A DNA stretch of 36,436 bases. Source: Bacteroidales bacterium. GTDB taxonomy: Bacteria; Bacteroidota; Bacteroidia; Bacteroidales; P3. The notes under the pieces are model-generated. The model saw nothing but the letters and a program-made list of their open reading frames with translations. It did no database searches and was not told where the DNA came from. Location of the stretch: positions 1-36,436 of the forward strand of contig JAFYSZ010000013.1 in NCBI GenBank assembly GCA_017559135.1, written 5' to 3'. Made by a program: the position numbers and the translations under genes. Positions 19,501 through 27,712 of this stretch are shown one piece after another (the stretch's first letter is position 1; every line of letters begins with the position of its first letter).

Positions 19501-20979
19501 TTCTTTGTCTTCTTTTTTGATTTTAAAATGAGTAGATAGTAAAGAATCTTGCTCTATCTCTTTTTTATTATTCAAGAAATCAAACAACGATACTATATCA
19601 TCTTCTGTTTTTAGAAATTGGTTTGTGCAATCTTGATCTATAACTCCTTTTTTATAAATTTTTAAGTTAGATATAAACTGCCACAAACGAAATTCTTGAA
19701 ACAAAGGATGTGATTTTACAACACATTTTAGTGGCTCTGTAATTTTATCATCATCTTTATCTTTGTAGTTACGTGTTTCATAAGGACAATTAGAGATTAA
19801 ATATTTCTTAGTTTTTAATGGCCTTTGATAAAATAGTATATCTTCTGCAAAAAGATATGTAAAATCTTTTTGATTTAATATATTCCTACGTATTTCATTT
19901 GATTGATATAAACTTTCTATACATTGTATTAATAGGTCTTTATCTTTTAGTTCTGGAATAAACTCTTTTTGTACTTTTAAAATTTGCAATATTTCTTCTT
20001 TATAGTATTTACGTTCTACTACTCTAACTAAACCACCAATTATCTTTTGTTGAGGATTTTGAAGCAACGCATCGTAAATAAAACATCCCACAGTTTTTTT
20101 GCTATCATTTATTTCTTTTTCCGTTTTTACTTTTATCAATCCCCAATCATTTTCTTCTGGCGCACGAAATGAACGTTTTACATCTCCATGTTTATCAACC
20201 TTTTCTGTTCCATCATCATTTAAGTCAGTTGTTATAATAAATTCTTTTATTTTACCTTCCCAATTATCCAATGGTGTTTTTCTTTTGTAAATCAATCCAT
20301 TTTCTAAATACATATTATAACCTTTCTCTTCATTGCCCTTTTCTACTTTTATAACTTGCGATTTATAGTATTCTTCTCTTTTGTTTTTATTATTATCGAT
20401 TTCTTCTTCTCTAAATTGATAATAACCTCTTTTCTGATTAAAGTTAAGCAGTATCCAAGCTAATTCAAATTTTGAAATAGGTTTAGTTAAGGCTTTTTTA
20501 CGCAAATAATATATTGTCCAATCTGATGGAATGTTTTTAATACCCGTATTTACTCTTTTAAATTCATCACACATTTCCAAGAAAGATTCTTGAAATAAGA
20601 ATTTACTTTTCCCATTTTCATCTTTTGACCAAGGTAACTTAGGCTCTGATTCATCAATAAATTTGCCATATCTATCAAGTTTTGCAGAATAATGTTCTGG
20701 TAAAAATCCCATTAAATTCAAAACTCTATTTAAGCGCTCTCTTCTTAACAAGAAACGTTCTAATAATCTCCGTGTTCCTCTACACTTCGTTCTCTCCGCC
20801 GTTTGTGAAACAGAATTGCCTGTTTCAAATTTACCCATAATTTCCGCATCCATTGGGATTATTCTACTTCCTGCGGATTCTATGCTTTTTATTTTAGTTT
20901 CTCCGTTTTCAATGTCGGCATTTACTACTGCCCAACCTATACTATTTGTTCCTAAGTCTAAGCCTAATATCTTTTTCAT
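16504..20979 (-). CDS. cas9: Cas9 RNA-guided endonuclease, large type II-C
   Basis: A 1491-aa Cas9, at the long end for II-C and in the range of the large Bacteroidetes enzymes. RuvC-I: GLDLGTNSIGWAVV (Asp8). Arg-rich bridge helix: about 63-86 (TKCRGTRRLLERFLLRR). RuvC-II: DEIHVEMGREL (Glu719). HNH: YQIEHIIPQ with His845 and FNNKV after it; the usual Asp before the His is Glu here. RuvC-III: IDHRHHAMDAIVIA (His1042, Asp1045). All catalytic residues are present, so both strand nicks should work. The C-terminal 400 residues would hold the wedge and PAM-reading domains; PAM cannot be predicted. The ATG at 20979 follows a -7 box (TAACTTTG, 21009-21016) by about 30 bases. The tracrRNA is transcribed divergently just upstream. 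Confidence 0.98.
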   Translation of the reverse strand: MKKILGLDLGTNSIGWAVVNADIENGETKIKSIESAGSRIIPMDAEIMGKFETGNSVSQTAERTKCRGTRRLLERFLLRRERLNRVLNLMGFLPEHYSAKLDRYGKFIDESEPKLPWSKDENGKSKFLFQESFLEMCDEFKRVNTGIKNIPSDWTIYYLRKKALTKPISKFELAWILLNFNQKRGYYQFREEEIDNNKNKREEYYKSQVIKVEKGNEEKGYNMYLENGLIYKRKTPLDNWEGKIKEFIITTDLNDDGTEKVDKHGDVKRSFRAPEENDWGLIKVKTEKEINDSKKTVGCFIYDALLQNPQQKIIGGLVRVVERKYYKEEILQILKVQKEFIPELKDKDLLIQCIESLYQSNEIRRNILNQKDFTYLFAEDILFYQRPLKTKKYLISNCPYETRNYKDKDDDKITEPLKCVVKSHPLFQEFRLWQFISNLKIYKKGVIDQDCTNQFLKTEDDIVSLFDFLNNKKEIEQDSLLSTHFKIKKEDKENYRWNYVEDKKYPCNTTHASLLSRLKKIGVSANFLTKEIEEHLWHILYSINDKEEIYKALLKFAKKYGIEDSISFAEELQKEIFQKEYASYSLKAIKKLLPLMRCGDYWKEDNIDTKTKERIENIITGEFDEEIDNKVREKLENYTNVSQFKGLPLWLACYVVYGRHSEAKEITKWNQPEDIDEYLKQFKQHSLNNPIVEQVVTETLRVVRDIWKQVGTIDEIHVEMGRELKKTNKERETISKQNIENENTNLRIKQILKEFKESYPDIEEVRPHSPSQQTIFRIYENYALANLSKTDKDYKEIIDISKKANPTSNEVARYKLWLEQKYQSPYTGEMIPLSKLFTSAYQIEHIIPQARYFDDSFNNKVICEAEVNGLKDRMLGYEFIKNNGGAIIELSGGKTVKIFTDEQYVDFVNKHYFNVKKKNLLLTDIPDDFINRQLNDSRYISKLVKNLLSNIVREKLENGEYEAEVTSKNLITCTGKITDRLKQDWGLNDVWNRIILPRFERLEELIGKEEFTTYNEEGHKIPAMPLDLQQGFKKKRIDHRHHAMDAIVIACATRNHVNLLNNESALSENKANRYQLQYKLRKREKAKINGEEKEVFKAFYKPWDTFTQDAEQVLRNIVVSFKQNLRVLTKATNKTKYIDKKTGKIKLKPQEKGELLAIRKSLHKETVFGEVNLREIKDIKLSEALNKPQSIVDKELKAEVYRLKALGKDNKAIIKHFKDNKDIWNSEIKNDKVKVYYFTKETNDRYFATRKAIGDIVSKKEDIKSITDSGIRKILENHLEANDGNLEKAFSPEGIEEMNKNIYELNNNKPHQPIYKARKFEKADKFAVGNRGNKNKKFVEAAKGTNLFFAIYELDAKRSYVTIPLNLVIDCQKKYKNKWKEQLDSVLKEKKYVKDSKTKLLFVISPNDLVYLPIQEELKTKQYSFDRSRIYKFVSSSGNQAFFVPYFIANAIIKTTELGANNKAERAWSGEMIKETCIPIQVDRLGNIKLL

Positions 20980-21008
20980 TATAATTATTTTTTCTATTTA
21001 CATTGCCA

Positions 21009-21016
21009 CAAAGTTA
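21009..21016 (-). promoter_or_regulatory. -7 promoter element for cas9-cas1-cas2
   Basis: The minus strand reads TAACTTTG, an exact TAnnTTTG match about 30 bases before the cas9 ATG. No TTTG is seen at the expected -33 position. It lies back to back with the tracrRNA promoter. Confidence 0.55.
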
Positions 21017-21035
21017 TAAAAATATTTATAAATTC

Positions 21036-21065
21036 TTTATTGTTTAGAAAATAATTGTATATTTG
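21036..21065 (+). promoter_or_regulatory. tracrRNA promoter
   Basis: TATATTTG (21058-21065) matches the -7 consensus TAnnTTTG, with TTT 19 bases upstream as a weak -33 element. It predicts an RNA start close to 21071, exactly where the anti-repeat begins. Confidence 0.65.
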
Positions 21066-21070
21066 CAGAA

Positions 21071-21153
21071 CTAAATTGAAGCAATTCACAATAAGGATTA
21101 TTCCGTTGTGAAAACATTAAAAGCGGCACCCTTTCGGGTGTCGCTTTCGTTTT
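21071..21153 (+). ncRNA. tracrRNA for the type II-C Cas9
   Basis: The RNA begins with an anti-repeat (21071-21090) complementary to the first 23 bases of the CRISPR repeat, apart from one missing A that would leave a one-base bulge. Next comes AAGGATTATTCCGTTGTG, the nexus-type segment I associate with II-C tracrRNAs, then AAAACATT and a terminal hairpin. It is divergent from cas9 and ends 28 bases before the hcp stop codon. With Cas9 it would bind each crRNA 3' repeat portion. Confidence 0.92.
21122..21153. terminator. tracrRNA terminator, probably also used by hcp
   Basis: A 9-bp GC-rich stem (GCGGCACCC with GGGTGTCGC, one G-T pair), loop TTTC, followed on the plus strand by TTTCGTTTT. On the minus strand the same stem is followed by TTTTAAT, so it can also end hcp transcription. 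Confidence 0.85.
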
Positions 21154-21180
21154 ATGGCTATCCAGTACGTGATGTGGGGT

Positions 21181-22800
21181 TTATTTGATTGCAAGTTCTC
21201 GCATATCGTCTTCTATTGTGGTGATTGTGCTTAGGTGGTATTCGTTTTGCAGTAGGTGAATTATGTTCGGACTTAGAAAGGCTGGTAGTGTTGGTCCAAG
21301 TTTTATGTTTTTGATTCCAAGTGATAGCATTGCGAGTAGGACAATTACTGCTTTTTGTTCGTACCACGCTATGTTATAAACAATCGGAAGGTCGTTTAGG
21401 TTTTTTAATCCTAATTCTTTTTTTAGTTCATCGGCAAAGACTATTAGTGAATATGTGTCATTGCATTGTCCTGCGTCAAGTACTCTTGGAAATTCTTTGT
21501 TGGCTGCAAGTGGGAGTTTGTTGTAGCGGTATTTTGCACAACCTGCTGTGAGGATTATGGTGTCGGGTGGTAGGGATTTTGCAAAGTTTGTGTAGTATTC
21601 TCTTATCGGCATTCTGCCATCGCAACCTGCCATTACGACTAATTTCTTTATTTCGCCTTTTTTGATTGCGGAAATGATTTGTGGTTTTAGTTTTGTGAGT
21701 TGATTGTGTGCAAATCCGCCTTGTAGTTCGGCGTTATCTATCGGTTGTGGTGGCAAGCATTGGTGTGCGTGATTGATTATGCAGGAGAAATTCTTGGTGT
21801 TGGTATCGTGGTCTTTTGGAATGTGCTTGCAGTCTTTCAGGTAGGCTGAGCCTGTGGTGTAGATGCGGTCTTTGTAGGTGGAATTGGCAAGTGGTGGCAC
21901 TATGCAGTTGCTTGTAAAAAGAATTGGGCCATTAAATTTTTCAAATTCTTTGGTTTGTTGCCACCAAGCATTGCCATAGTTGCCTTTGAAGTGAGGATAT
22001 TTCTTAAAGTATGGGTAATAGTGTGCTGGGAGCATTTCTCCGTGGGTGTAGATGTCGATTTGTTTGTCTATGGTTTGATCAAGTAGTTCTTTTAGGTCTT
22101 GTAGGTCATGGCCTGTAATGAGTATTCCGGGGCGATTGCCTACTTTGGTTTCTACTTTGGTGTTTTCGGGGTGGCCAAAGGTAATTGTGTTGGCTTTGTC
22201 TAAGAGGTGCATTGCTCTTATGCCTAATTCTCCTACTCCCATAATCCAATTGAGGAGTTCTTCTTTGGTTATTTGGTGTTTTCGTGTTTGTGAGAGGGCG
22301 TCTTCAAGGATTGTGTAAATGGTGTGGTCTTCGTAGCCTAAGCGTTGTGCGTGTTTGGTGTAGGCAGCAACGCCTTTGAGGCCGTAAATGATGAGTTGTT
22401 TTAGGCTTCTTAGGTCTTGGTCTTTTTCGGCTAAGACTGAGGCTTGACCAAAGAGTGGTGGTAGGAATGTTAGTTTGAGGTTGTGGATTGGAATGTTGTT
22501 TTGGTGTGCATTATCTTTGAGTTCTTGCTTTTTTTCTCTTAGACGTTTGATTTTTACTACAACGGATTCTTTGTCGAAGTTGGTATTGGTGATTGTGGTA
22601 AAGAGTGCATCGGTTATCATACGACTTGCTTGTAGGTCGTCTTTTTGATATTGACGCAATTGATGATTTAATGCTGCTAATTCTTGGCATTCAAAGATTA
22701 AATCATCTAATTCTTTTGAGAGATGCTCACATTTTCCGCATACTCCTACTTTTGTACAGCCTGTATTCTTTGCTGTTTCTTGACATTGATAACAAAACAT
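21181..22800 (-). CDS. hcp: Hybrid cluster protein (Hcp), NO/hydroxylamine reductase type
   Basis: A 539-aa prismane protein. The N-terminal Cys motif is C-x2-C-x8-C-x5-C (C3, C6, C15, C21), the class I spacing that holds a [4Fe-4S] cluster in anaerobes. The hybrid-cluster ligands are all visible in order: GHDLQDL (His), THGEMLPAH (Glu), TSNCIVPP, GCDGR, GCAKYRYN, GQCNDTYS (Cys) and WYEQKAV (Glu). Hcp reduces nitric oxide or hydroxylamine and can S-nitrosylate proteins; in an anaerobe it protects against nitrosative stress. No Hcr reductase gene is adjacent. The gene stands alone between the tracrRNA and an AT-rich gap. Its coding strand is unusually C-rich and G-poor next to its same-strand neighbours, hinting at a different history. 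Confidence 0.95.
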   Translation of the reverse strand: MFCYQCQETAKNTGCTKVGVCGKCEHLSKELDDLIFECQELAALNHQLRQYQKDDLQASRMITDALFTTITNTNFDKESVVVKIKRLREKKQELKDNAHQNNIPIHNLKLTFLPPLFGQASVLAEKDQDLRSLKQLIIYGLKGVAAYTKHAQRLGYEDHTIYTILEDALSQTRKHQITKEELLNWIMGVGELGIRAMHLLDKANTITFGHPENTKVETKVGNRPGILITGHDLQDLKELLDQTIDKQIDIYTHGEMLPAHYYPYFKKYPHFKGNYGNAWWQQTKEFEKFNGPILFTSNCIVPPLANSTYKDRIYTTGSAYLKDCKHIPKDHDTNTKNFSCIINHAHQCLPPQPIDNAELQGGFAHNQLTKLKPQIISAIKKGEIKKLVVMAGCDGRMPIREYYTNFAKSLPPDTIILTAGCAKYRYNKLPLAANKEFPRVLDAGQCNDTYSLIVFADELKKELGLKNLNDLPIVYNIAWYEQKAVIVLLAMLSLGIKNIKLGPTLPAFLSPNIIHLLQNEYHLSTITTIEDDMRELAIK

Positions 22801-22976
22801 AATTTTTAATTTTAATTGGTTAATACTGTTTTGCTATCCTAACATTTTTTTTCTTTGTTTTGTTTAAATATTTCTTTGTTTTATTATTTTTTTTCTTTGT
22901 TTTATTTTCAAAAAACAAAGAAAAAAAAGGGAGAATTCTTTGTTTCTCCCTTTTGTATGTGTGTTTTTGTGTTTCC
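22801..22976. repeat. Intergenic hairpin cluster with terminator
   Basis: No gene. Three copies of TTTCTTTGTTTT lie 21-23 bases apart. A perfect 17-bp inverted repeat (22887-22903 with 22912-22928) is built around CTTTGTTTT/AAAACAAAG. Next to it is a hairpin of GGGAGA and TCTCCC (22925-22954) with a T run on the minus strand; this is the terminator of the hydrogenase operon. A near-copy of the CTTTGTTTT hairpin lies at 31726-31750. Confidence 0.65.
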
Positions 22977-24398
22977 TTATTTTGTTGTTGGAAGGATTTG
23001 GCGTGCTGCTGTTTTTGGATTGTTGATTGTGTCGCATCCGTTTACGCAACCGCCTGGACATGACATCACTTCTATGAAGTTTCCTGGGCATTGTCCTGCT
23101 TTTGCGTATTGTTTTAATTGACGAATTACTTGTTTGTTCAATCCATCTATTACAACTTCTTTGATTACGTTTGGATCTGGTGCTGTAAGTTTTACAGATT
23201 CTGTTACTCCTGAAATCATTGCGAATCCTCTTCCGTGTCCTACGATGTTTGGATCAAGTGGCATTGGTTCTAAGGCTTCTAAGTCTATGTTTGAGGCTTT
23301 GAATAATGCTTCGATTTCTTCGTATGAGATTACGTAATCTACTTCGTCATATAGACAGCTTTCGCTTCTCTTTCCTACGCATGGTGATACCATAACGGTT
23401 TTTGCGTCTGGATATTTTTCTCTTACGTGGCGTGCTGTGTAAACCATTGGTGAATGGGTTGTAGAAACGTATTGTTGCATTTCTGGTAAGTGTTTTCTTA
23501 CAAGATTCATCCAACTTGGACAGCATGAAGTAGTCATAAATGATGCTCCTTCGTGAAGTCTTTCTATGAATTCTTCTCTTTCGTGTTCGGTTGTGATGTT
23601 TGCTCCTAAGGCTACTTCTACTACGTCAAAGAATCCTAATTGTTTGATGCCTGCAAGTACTTTTCCATAGTCGGCTTTGAATTGTCCTCCTAATGATGGT
23701 GCAACCATGGCTACTACTTTTTTACCTTCTTTGATGTCGCGGAAGATATCGATTAGGAATGTTTTTTCAAAGATTGCTCCGAATGGACATGCTACCATAC
23801 ATTTTCCACAATAGATACATTTGTCTGGGTCTATGTGTTCTATTCCGTGTTCGTCTTTTGAGATTGCTCCTACTGGACAGCTTTCTTCGCATGGTACTGG
23901 TTGGTAAATGATTGCGTGGAATGGACATGCTTCCATACACATTCCGCAGTTTACGCATTTGTCGGTGTCTATGTTGGCTTGTTTGTCGCCTACTGTGATT
24001 GCTCCTTTTTTACATGCGTATGTACATGGTCTTGCTACACAAGCTCTACATAGATTTGTTACTATGTAGTTGTTTTTAACACATGAAGAACATGCTTCGT
24101 CTACAACTGTCATCATTACTGATGTTTTGTCGGTTCTTTCTTGTGCAAGTTTTGCGTAATGTGAAAGTGGGTCTAATTCGTCTTTTTCATCATATACGTT
24201 GAAGCCTAAAACTGCCATTGTTTTGTACTTCAAGACTGCTCTTTCTTTGTGTACGCAACATCTTGTGTTTTCTTTGTCTTTTGGACGCATTTCTAATGGT
24301 AGTCTATCTATCTTTTCTACTAATTCATCGTTTAGTATTAGTTTTGATAGACGCATTAGGATTTCTCTTCTTATTTCTACTGCGTTATTTAATGCCAT
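22977..24398 (-). CDS. [FeFe] hydrogenase, monomeric, group B-like
   Basis: A 473-aa protein. The N-terminal region has Cys clusters (CSSC, CRACVARPCTYAC) and two ferredoxin motifs (CVNCGMCMEACP near 148 and CIYCGKCMVACP near 194). The H-cluster domain has L1 TTSCCPSW (289-296), L2 SPCVGKRSES (C340) and L3 EVMSCPGGCVNG near 445. All four Cys that hold the active-site cluster are present. L2 starts with Ser rather than Met and L3 lacks the long Gly run of group A enzymes, so I place it near group B, which is common in Bacteroidales and Clostridia. It would make or use H2 with ferredoxin in the cytoplasm. It is last in the operon after a SpoIIE phosphatase and a thioredoxin-like [2Fe-2S] protein. 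The maturases (HydE, F, G) are not in this window. Confidence 0.88.
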   Translation of the reverse strand: MALNNAVEIRREILMRLSKLILNDELVEKIDRLPLEMRPKDKENTRCCVHKERAVLKYKTMAVLGFNVYDEKDELDPLSHYAKLAQERTDKTSVMMTVVDEACSSCVKNNYIVTNLCRACVARPCTYACKKGAITVGDKQANIDTDKCVNCGMCMEACPFHAIIYQPVPCEESCPVGAISKDEHGIEHIDPDKCIYCGKCMVACPFGAIFEKTFLIDIFRDIKEGKKVVAMVAPSLGGQFKADYGKVLAGIKQLGFFDVVEVALGANITTEHEREEFIERLHEGASFMTTSCCPSWMNLVRKHLPEMQQYVSTTHSPMVYTARHVREKYPDAKTVMVSPCVGKRSESCLYDEVDYVISYEEIEALFKASNIDLEALEPMPLDPNIVGHGRGFAMISGVTESVKLTAPDPNVIKEVVIDGLNKQVIRQLKQYAKAGQCPGNFIEVMSCPGGCVNGCDTINNPKTAARQILPTTK

Positions 24399-24422
24399 TA
24401 TTTTTCATTTTTTTTAAGTTTG

Positions 24423-24680
24423 TTATTCGCGTTCCATTCCTAATTGACGATAAATTTCGTCTAATAGTTTTTCTTCTGTGCATTCTTGTATTAGAACGTC
24501 TCCTACTTTTGCGTATGGTGGTTTTGCAACGCCTTCCATGTCGTGACAACCTAAGCACGCTGAACCAATCATTTCTACTTTGTCTTTAATGTCTTCTGGC
24601 AAGTTTTTTTTCATCTTTGCCAATTCTTCACCTCCTGTTATGTAACAGTAAGTGCCTACACAAATTCTTACGTTTAACAT
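24423..24680 (-). CDS. Thioredoxin-like [2Fe-2S] ferredoxin
   Basis: An 85-aa protein of the NuoE/HndA C-terminal domain type. Cys pairs are in CVGTYC (C7, C12) and ACLGC (C42, C45), with a conserved strand-turn region after them (KVGDVLIQECTEEKL). In related complexes this fold carries one [2Fe-2S] cluster and passes electrons from NAD(P)H or ferredoxin to the hydrogenase. It lies 24 bp before the hydrogenase gene and 24 bp after the phosphatase gene, so the three are cotranscribed. Its partner is most likely the adjacent hydrogenase, by context only. Confidence 0.75.
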   Translation of the reverse strand: MLNVRICVGTYCYITGGEELAKMKKNLPEDIKDKVEMIGSACLGCHDMEGVAKPPYAKVGDVLIQECTEEKLLDEIYRQLGMERE

Positions 24681-24704
24681 TTTATTACGGTTTTTATTAT
24701 TTTG

Positions 24705-25907
24705 TTATATGAATTGCATTTTTACGTCTTTCATAAATTTATTCTCTAACAAAGAAGCAATGTTTTTTACTACGTTTCTTCTGATTTCAAGTTCAACAGG
24801 TAGACTTGGATCTTGGTGTGCTACGTTGATTTTTGTACCTACTAATAGGTCTATTATGTCGGCATCTAATATCATTCTTAGCATATCCCATGCTGGTCCT
24901 TGTTCTGAAAGGTCTGTTGTTGGACCTTTTCGCAGGATTTCTACTAATGCTCCGAGTGTTATGATACCTTCGGTCATTAGGTCTATGCCTTCCATTTCTG
25001 ATTTAGGAGGAAGTCCTGCTACTATGTCGTCTATGTTTACGGTTATTTCTTTTTTTAGTTCTCTCGAAAGGATTTGTGAGGTTGTTCCTCCACAAACTAT
25101 TTTCTTTCCTTCGTATGAGGATACAATTTCTGCAAGGTATTTGTCTTTTGTTTCGGAAAATGGTGGTCCTGTGCAGATTAGAAGCTTTCTTGGTTTTCTT
25201 ACGTACATCACAACGCAAGAGGTATCGTCTTTTGGACGAAGTATATCGTTGAGTTCTGCTTGTTTTACTATTTTCATTGAAAGTTCTCTTGCCGAGATTT
25301 GTGGATGTTGTTCCAATAATTCTTCTATAAAGTCGTAAACTAAGTCGCCCCAACCAAATGGCATATCCATATTACCAATTCCTGATTGTGTTACTCCGTC
25401 TGAGTAGAATATTAGACGATCTTCTTTTTGTAAGTTTATGTTTGATAGTTTTAATCGTCTTTCTTCTAAGGAAGATGTATTTGCATTTCCTCGGTGTATG
25501 ATTGTATCGCTACCGTCTATTTGTTGAACTTTGCCGTTTCGTACTAAGATTAGTGAAGGATTATCGTATTCTACAATGTTTGCTTCTCCGTTTGAGTCCA
25601 CATCTACTATTGTAAAGGTGGAATAACTTATGTTTCTTACGCTATCAACAGGCAAAGTATTCATTATGGACTGTACAGTACGGATAATCGGTTCGTGTCT
25701 TACTCTAAAATTCATTGCCATTGAGGCTGTCATTGTTGAAAGAACGTTGGCTTTTACTCCACTGCCTAATCCGTCAGATAAAACAGCGATATTTCTGTTT
25801 TCTCCTGCACATTTGCGAAGTAAGACTGAGTCTCCACAAACAATATTTTTGTGTTTGTTGTTTTGATAACTGCCTACTTCTATGAATAACTTTTCTCTAT
25901 TCAACAT
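24705..25907 (-). CDS. SpoIIE/PP2C-type phosphatase linked to the sensory hydrogenase
   Basis: A 400-aa protein. The N-terminal half is a SpoIIE-like PP2C domain: CGDSVLL near 24, LSDGLGSG (43-50), YSDGVTQSG near 168 and the final metal-binding Asp pair in PKDDTSCVVMYV near 226. The C-terminal 160 residues include CTGPPFSETKDKYLAEI and LPPKSEMEGIDLMTEGI, a second domain I recognise only as the usual partner in these clusters. This arrangement (PP2C after a PAS-containing [FeFe] hydrogenase) is a known group C gene neighbourhood, in which the hydrogenase is thought to sense H2 or redox state and the phosphatase to relay it. The stop lies 24 bp before the next gene. Confidence 0.85.
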   Translation of the reverse strand: MLNREKLFIEVGSYQNNKHKNIVCGDSVLLRKCAGENRNIAVLSDGLGSGVKANVLSTMTASMAMNFRVRHEPIIRTVQSIMNTLPVDSVRNISYSTFTIVDVDSNGEANIVEYDNPSLILVRNGKVQQIDGSDTIIHRGNANTSSLEERRLKLSNINLQKEDRLIFYSDGVTQSGIGNMDMPFGWGDLVYDFIEELLEQHPQISARELSMKIVKQAELNDILRPKDDTSCVVMYVRKPRKLLICTGPPFSETKDKYLAEIVSSYEGKKIVCGGTTSQILSRELKKEITVNIDDIVAGLPPKSEMEGIDLMTEGIITLGALVEILRKGPTTDLSEQGPAWDMLRMILDADIIDLLVGTKINVAHQDPSLPVELEIRRNVVKNIASLLENKFMKDVKMQFI

Positions 25908-25918
25908 TTCTTAGATTT

Positions 25919-27700
25919 TTATAGGTCAAAGGTCAATGGTATGTCTTTTTTTTCTTTGTCTTGATGAGATTCTACTATGGAGTTGAGCATTGCTTCGGTG
26001 TATGAGGCGTTCTCTCCTAATAGAAAGGCAATTTTTTGAACAACTTTCATATTTTCCATAATGACATCTTGTGTTCTCTTCAAGACAATGTCTTTTCTAA
26101 CTTCTGGTGCATGAAGGTTTTGCAGGATTCCACATACTAAGGAGAAGTCTTGTACTGAGAAAATTGATAGACTGTAATAGTTATCTCCATCTCTAATGTC
26201 TTGTTCTAAAACATCTACTCCTGTGCTAAGGACTGAGGAGAAAAATTTGTGGAATGGCACGAGTTTTGTGATGTCTGCTCCGTGTAATCCTGGATTTGCA
26301 TCATATAACATCTTGACTTCTTCGCCAAGCATTGAGGCAAATTTTTCGTTTGTATCAACTATTTTTAAACTATCATTAACTATGACAATTCCTTGTGGAA
26401 TTTTCTTTAATAAGATATTGGTTTTGTCTTGTGCTATCTTACGCATATATGATACACACATGTCATTTTCTGCTCTTCCGTCAATTAAGGCTTTTGCAAA
26501 TTGACGACAAGTATCGTATCCACAACCTCCGCAGTTTAATTCATCTGCTTCACTTTTTTTATTAACTCTTTTTAGGGCTTCTTGTATTTGTTGTTGTGTG
26601 TATTCTTTTTGTTCAACGGCGTTGATATAATCGTAATTTTCGGAGATATTTAAATTCTTTAACGCCTCTTCATAATTGTGTTCTTGTTTTTGTGTATTTA
26701 CATTTTTAAGGACTTGTACTCTTTTTGTTGCTGAGGAACAATTTTCGTTTGAGCAAGGTCCTTTTATACAACCACCTTCACAAGTCATTAACTCTAAGAA
26801 TGTTTTACAACTTGTGTCTAATTGTTTGAAGTCTGAAAGGATTTCTTTGATGTTTTGAACGCCTGAAAATGTCATATAACGTGCATCTACATTTCCTGTA
26901 TTGTGATTGATTCTTGCTTCGGTGGTTGTGATGCTGTCAATCATATTTGTGAGCATTCCTCCATCTATTGGATAAAGATTTCCTTTTGAGGCTTTGAATG
27001 GAAAAAAGACATCTTCTTCGGTTGGTTTCATAAACTCAAAGTAAATGCCCATATCATCAAACAATTCTTTGATTTCTTGGAAGGTAAGAACGAAATCTAT
27101 CTTATCATGAAATTGATCTAATTCTGATTTCTTTGCTGCACAAGGTCCTACAAAGGCTACTTTTACGTTTGGATAAATACTTTTCAAGAATAGGGAGTGT
27201 GTAATCATTGGAGAAAACACTGGTACTACGTATGAAGAGTATTCTGGATAGTATTTTTTGATTAGTTGCACTGCCGAAGGACAACAAGATGATATATATA
27301 CTCCATTTGGTTGTTCATCTATCCATGCTTTTGTTGCTTCTGCAACTTTTTCTGCTCCTATTGCTGTTTCGGATACTTGCCAAAAACCTGCTTCTTTGAA
27401 TGCTGCTATTACTTTGTGAATATCTTCTTTTGCGTATTCACTTAGATAACTTGGTGCTAATGAAACAATTATTTTTTCTTGTCGCATCAAGGATTGCTTC
27501 AATGAAGCTAAGTCATTTCTAACTTTTTTTGTTCCATTCGGACAAATCAAGGTACAGGTACCACAATAAATACATAAATCAGGAACGATTGATGCCGAAC
27601 CTGATTCTAACTTGATTGCTTTAACAGGACATGCTTTTACACATCTGTAACAATCTTGACAATTACTTTTTTCTGTGTAAACAGGAGCAGTATTTTGCAT
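25919..27700 (-). CDS. hydS: Sensory [FeFe] hydrogenase with PAS domain (HydS, group C-like)
   Basis: A 593-aa multi-domain protein. Two [4Fe-4S] motifs come first (CQDCYRCVKACP at 14-25, CIYCGTCTLICP at 43-54). The H-cluster domain has ISSCCPSA (136-143), GPCAAKKSE (C187) and ELMTCEGGCIKGPC near 316. An extra Fe-S motif (CGGCGYDTC) lies near 395, then a PAS domain from about 425 (IPQGIVIVNDSLKIVDTNEKF). SSCCPSA in L1 and the PAS domain separate it from catalytic group A and B enzymes. Such proteins are thought to detect H2 and signal through a phosphatase or kinase; here the phosphatase gene follows 11 bp later. It would presumably regulate hydrogenase expression or activity. Confidence 0.87.
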   Translation of the reverse strand: MQNTAPVYTEKSNCQDCYRCVKACPVKAIKLESGSASIVPDLCIYCGTCTLICPNGTKKVRNDLASLKQSLMRQEKIIVSLAPSYLSEYAKEDIHKVIAAFKEAGFWQVSETAIGAEKVAEATKAWIDEQPNGVYISSCCPSAVQLIKKYYPEYSSYVVPVFSPMITHSLFLKSIYPNVKVAFVGPCAAKKSELDQFHDKIDFVLTFQEIKELFDDMGIYFEFMKPTEEDVFFPFKASKGNLYPIDGGMLTNMIDSITTTEARINHNTGNVDARYMTFSGVQNIKEILSDFKQLDTSCKTFLELMTCEGGCIKGPCSNENCSSATKRVQVLKNVNTQKQEHNYEEALKNLNISENYDYINAVEQKEYTQQQIQEALKRVNKKSEADELNCGGCGYDTCRQFAKALIDGRAENDMCVSYMRKIAQDKTNILLKKIPQGIVIVNDSLKIVDTNEKFASMLGEEVKMLYDANPGLHGADITKLVPFHKFFSSVLSTGVDVLEQDIRDGDNYYSLSIFSVQDFSLVCGILQNLHAPEVRKDIVLKRTQDVIMENMKVVQKIAFLLGENASYTEAMLNSIVESHQDKEKKDIPLTFDL

Positions 27701-27712
27701 AAAAACTATTTT

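Noticed and set aside
22860..22930. Repeated TTTCTTTGTTTT units as regulator binding sites for hcp
   Set aside because: The units are simple T-rich sequence next to a terminator hairpin and do not resemble a regulator site I know; recorded only as a repeat.
24652..25338. A 228-codon plus-strand open frame
   Set aside because: It lies antisense to the SpoIIE-like phosphatase, which has clear motifs and operon context; the plus-strand product has no recognisable domain.
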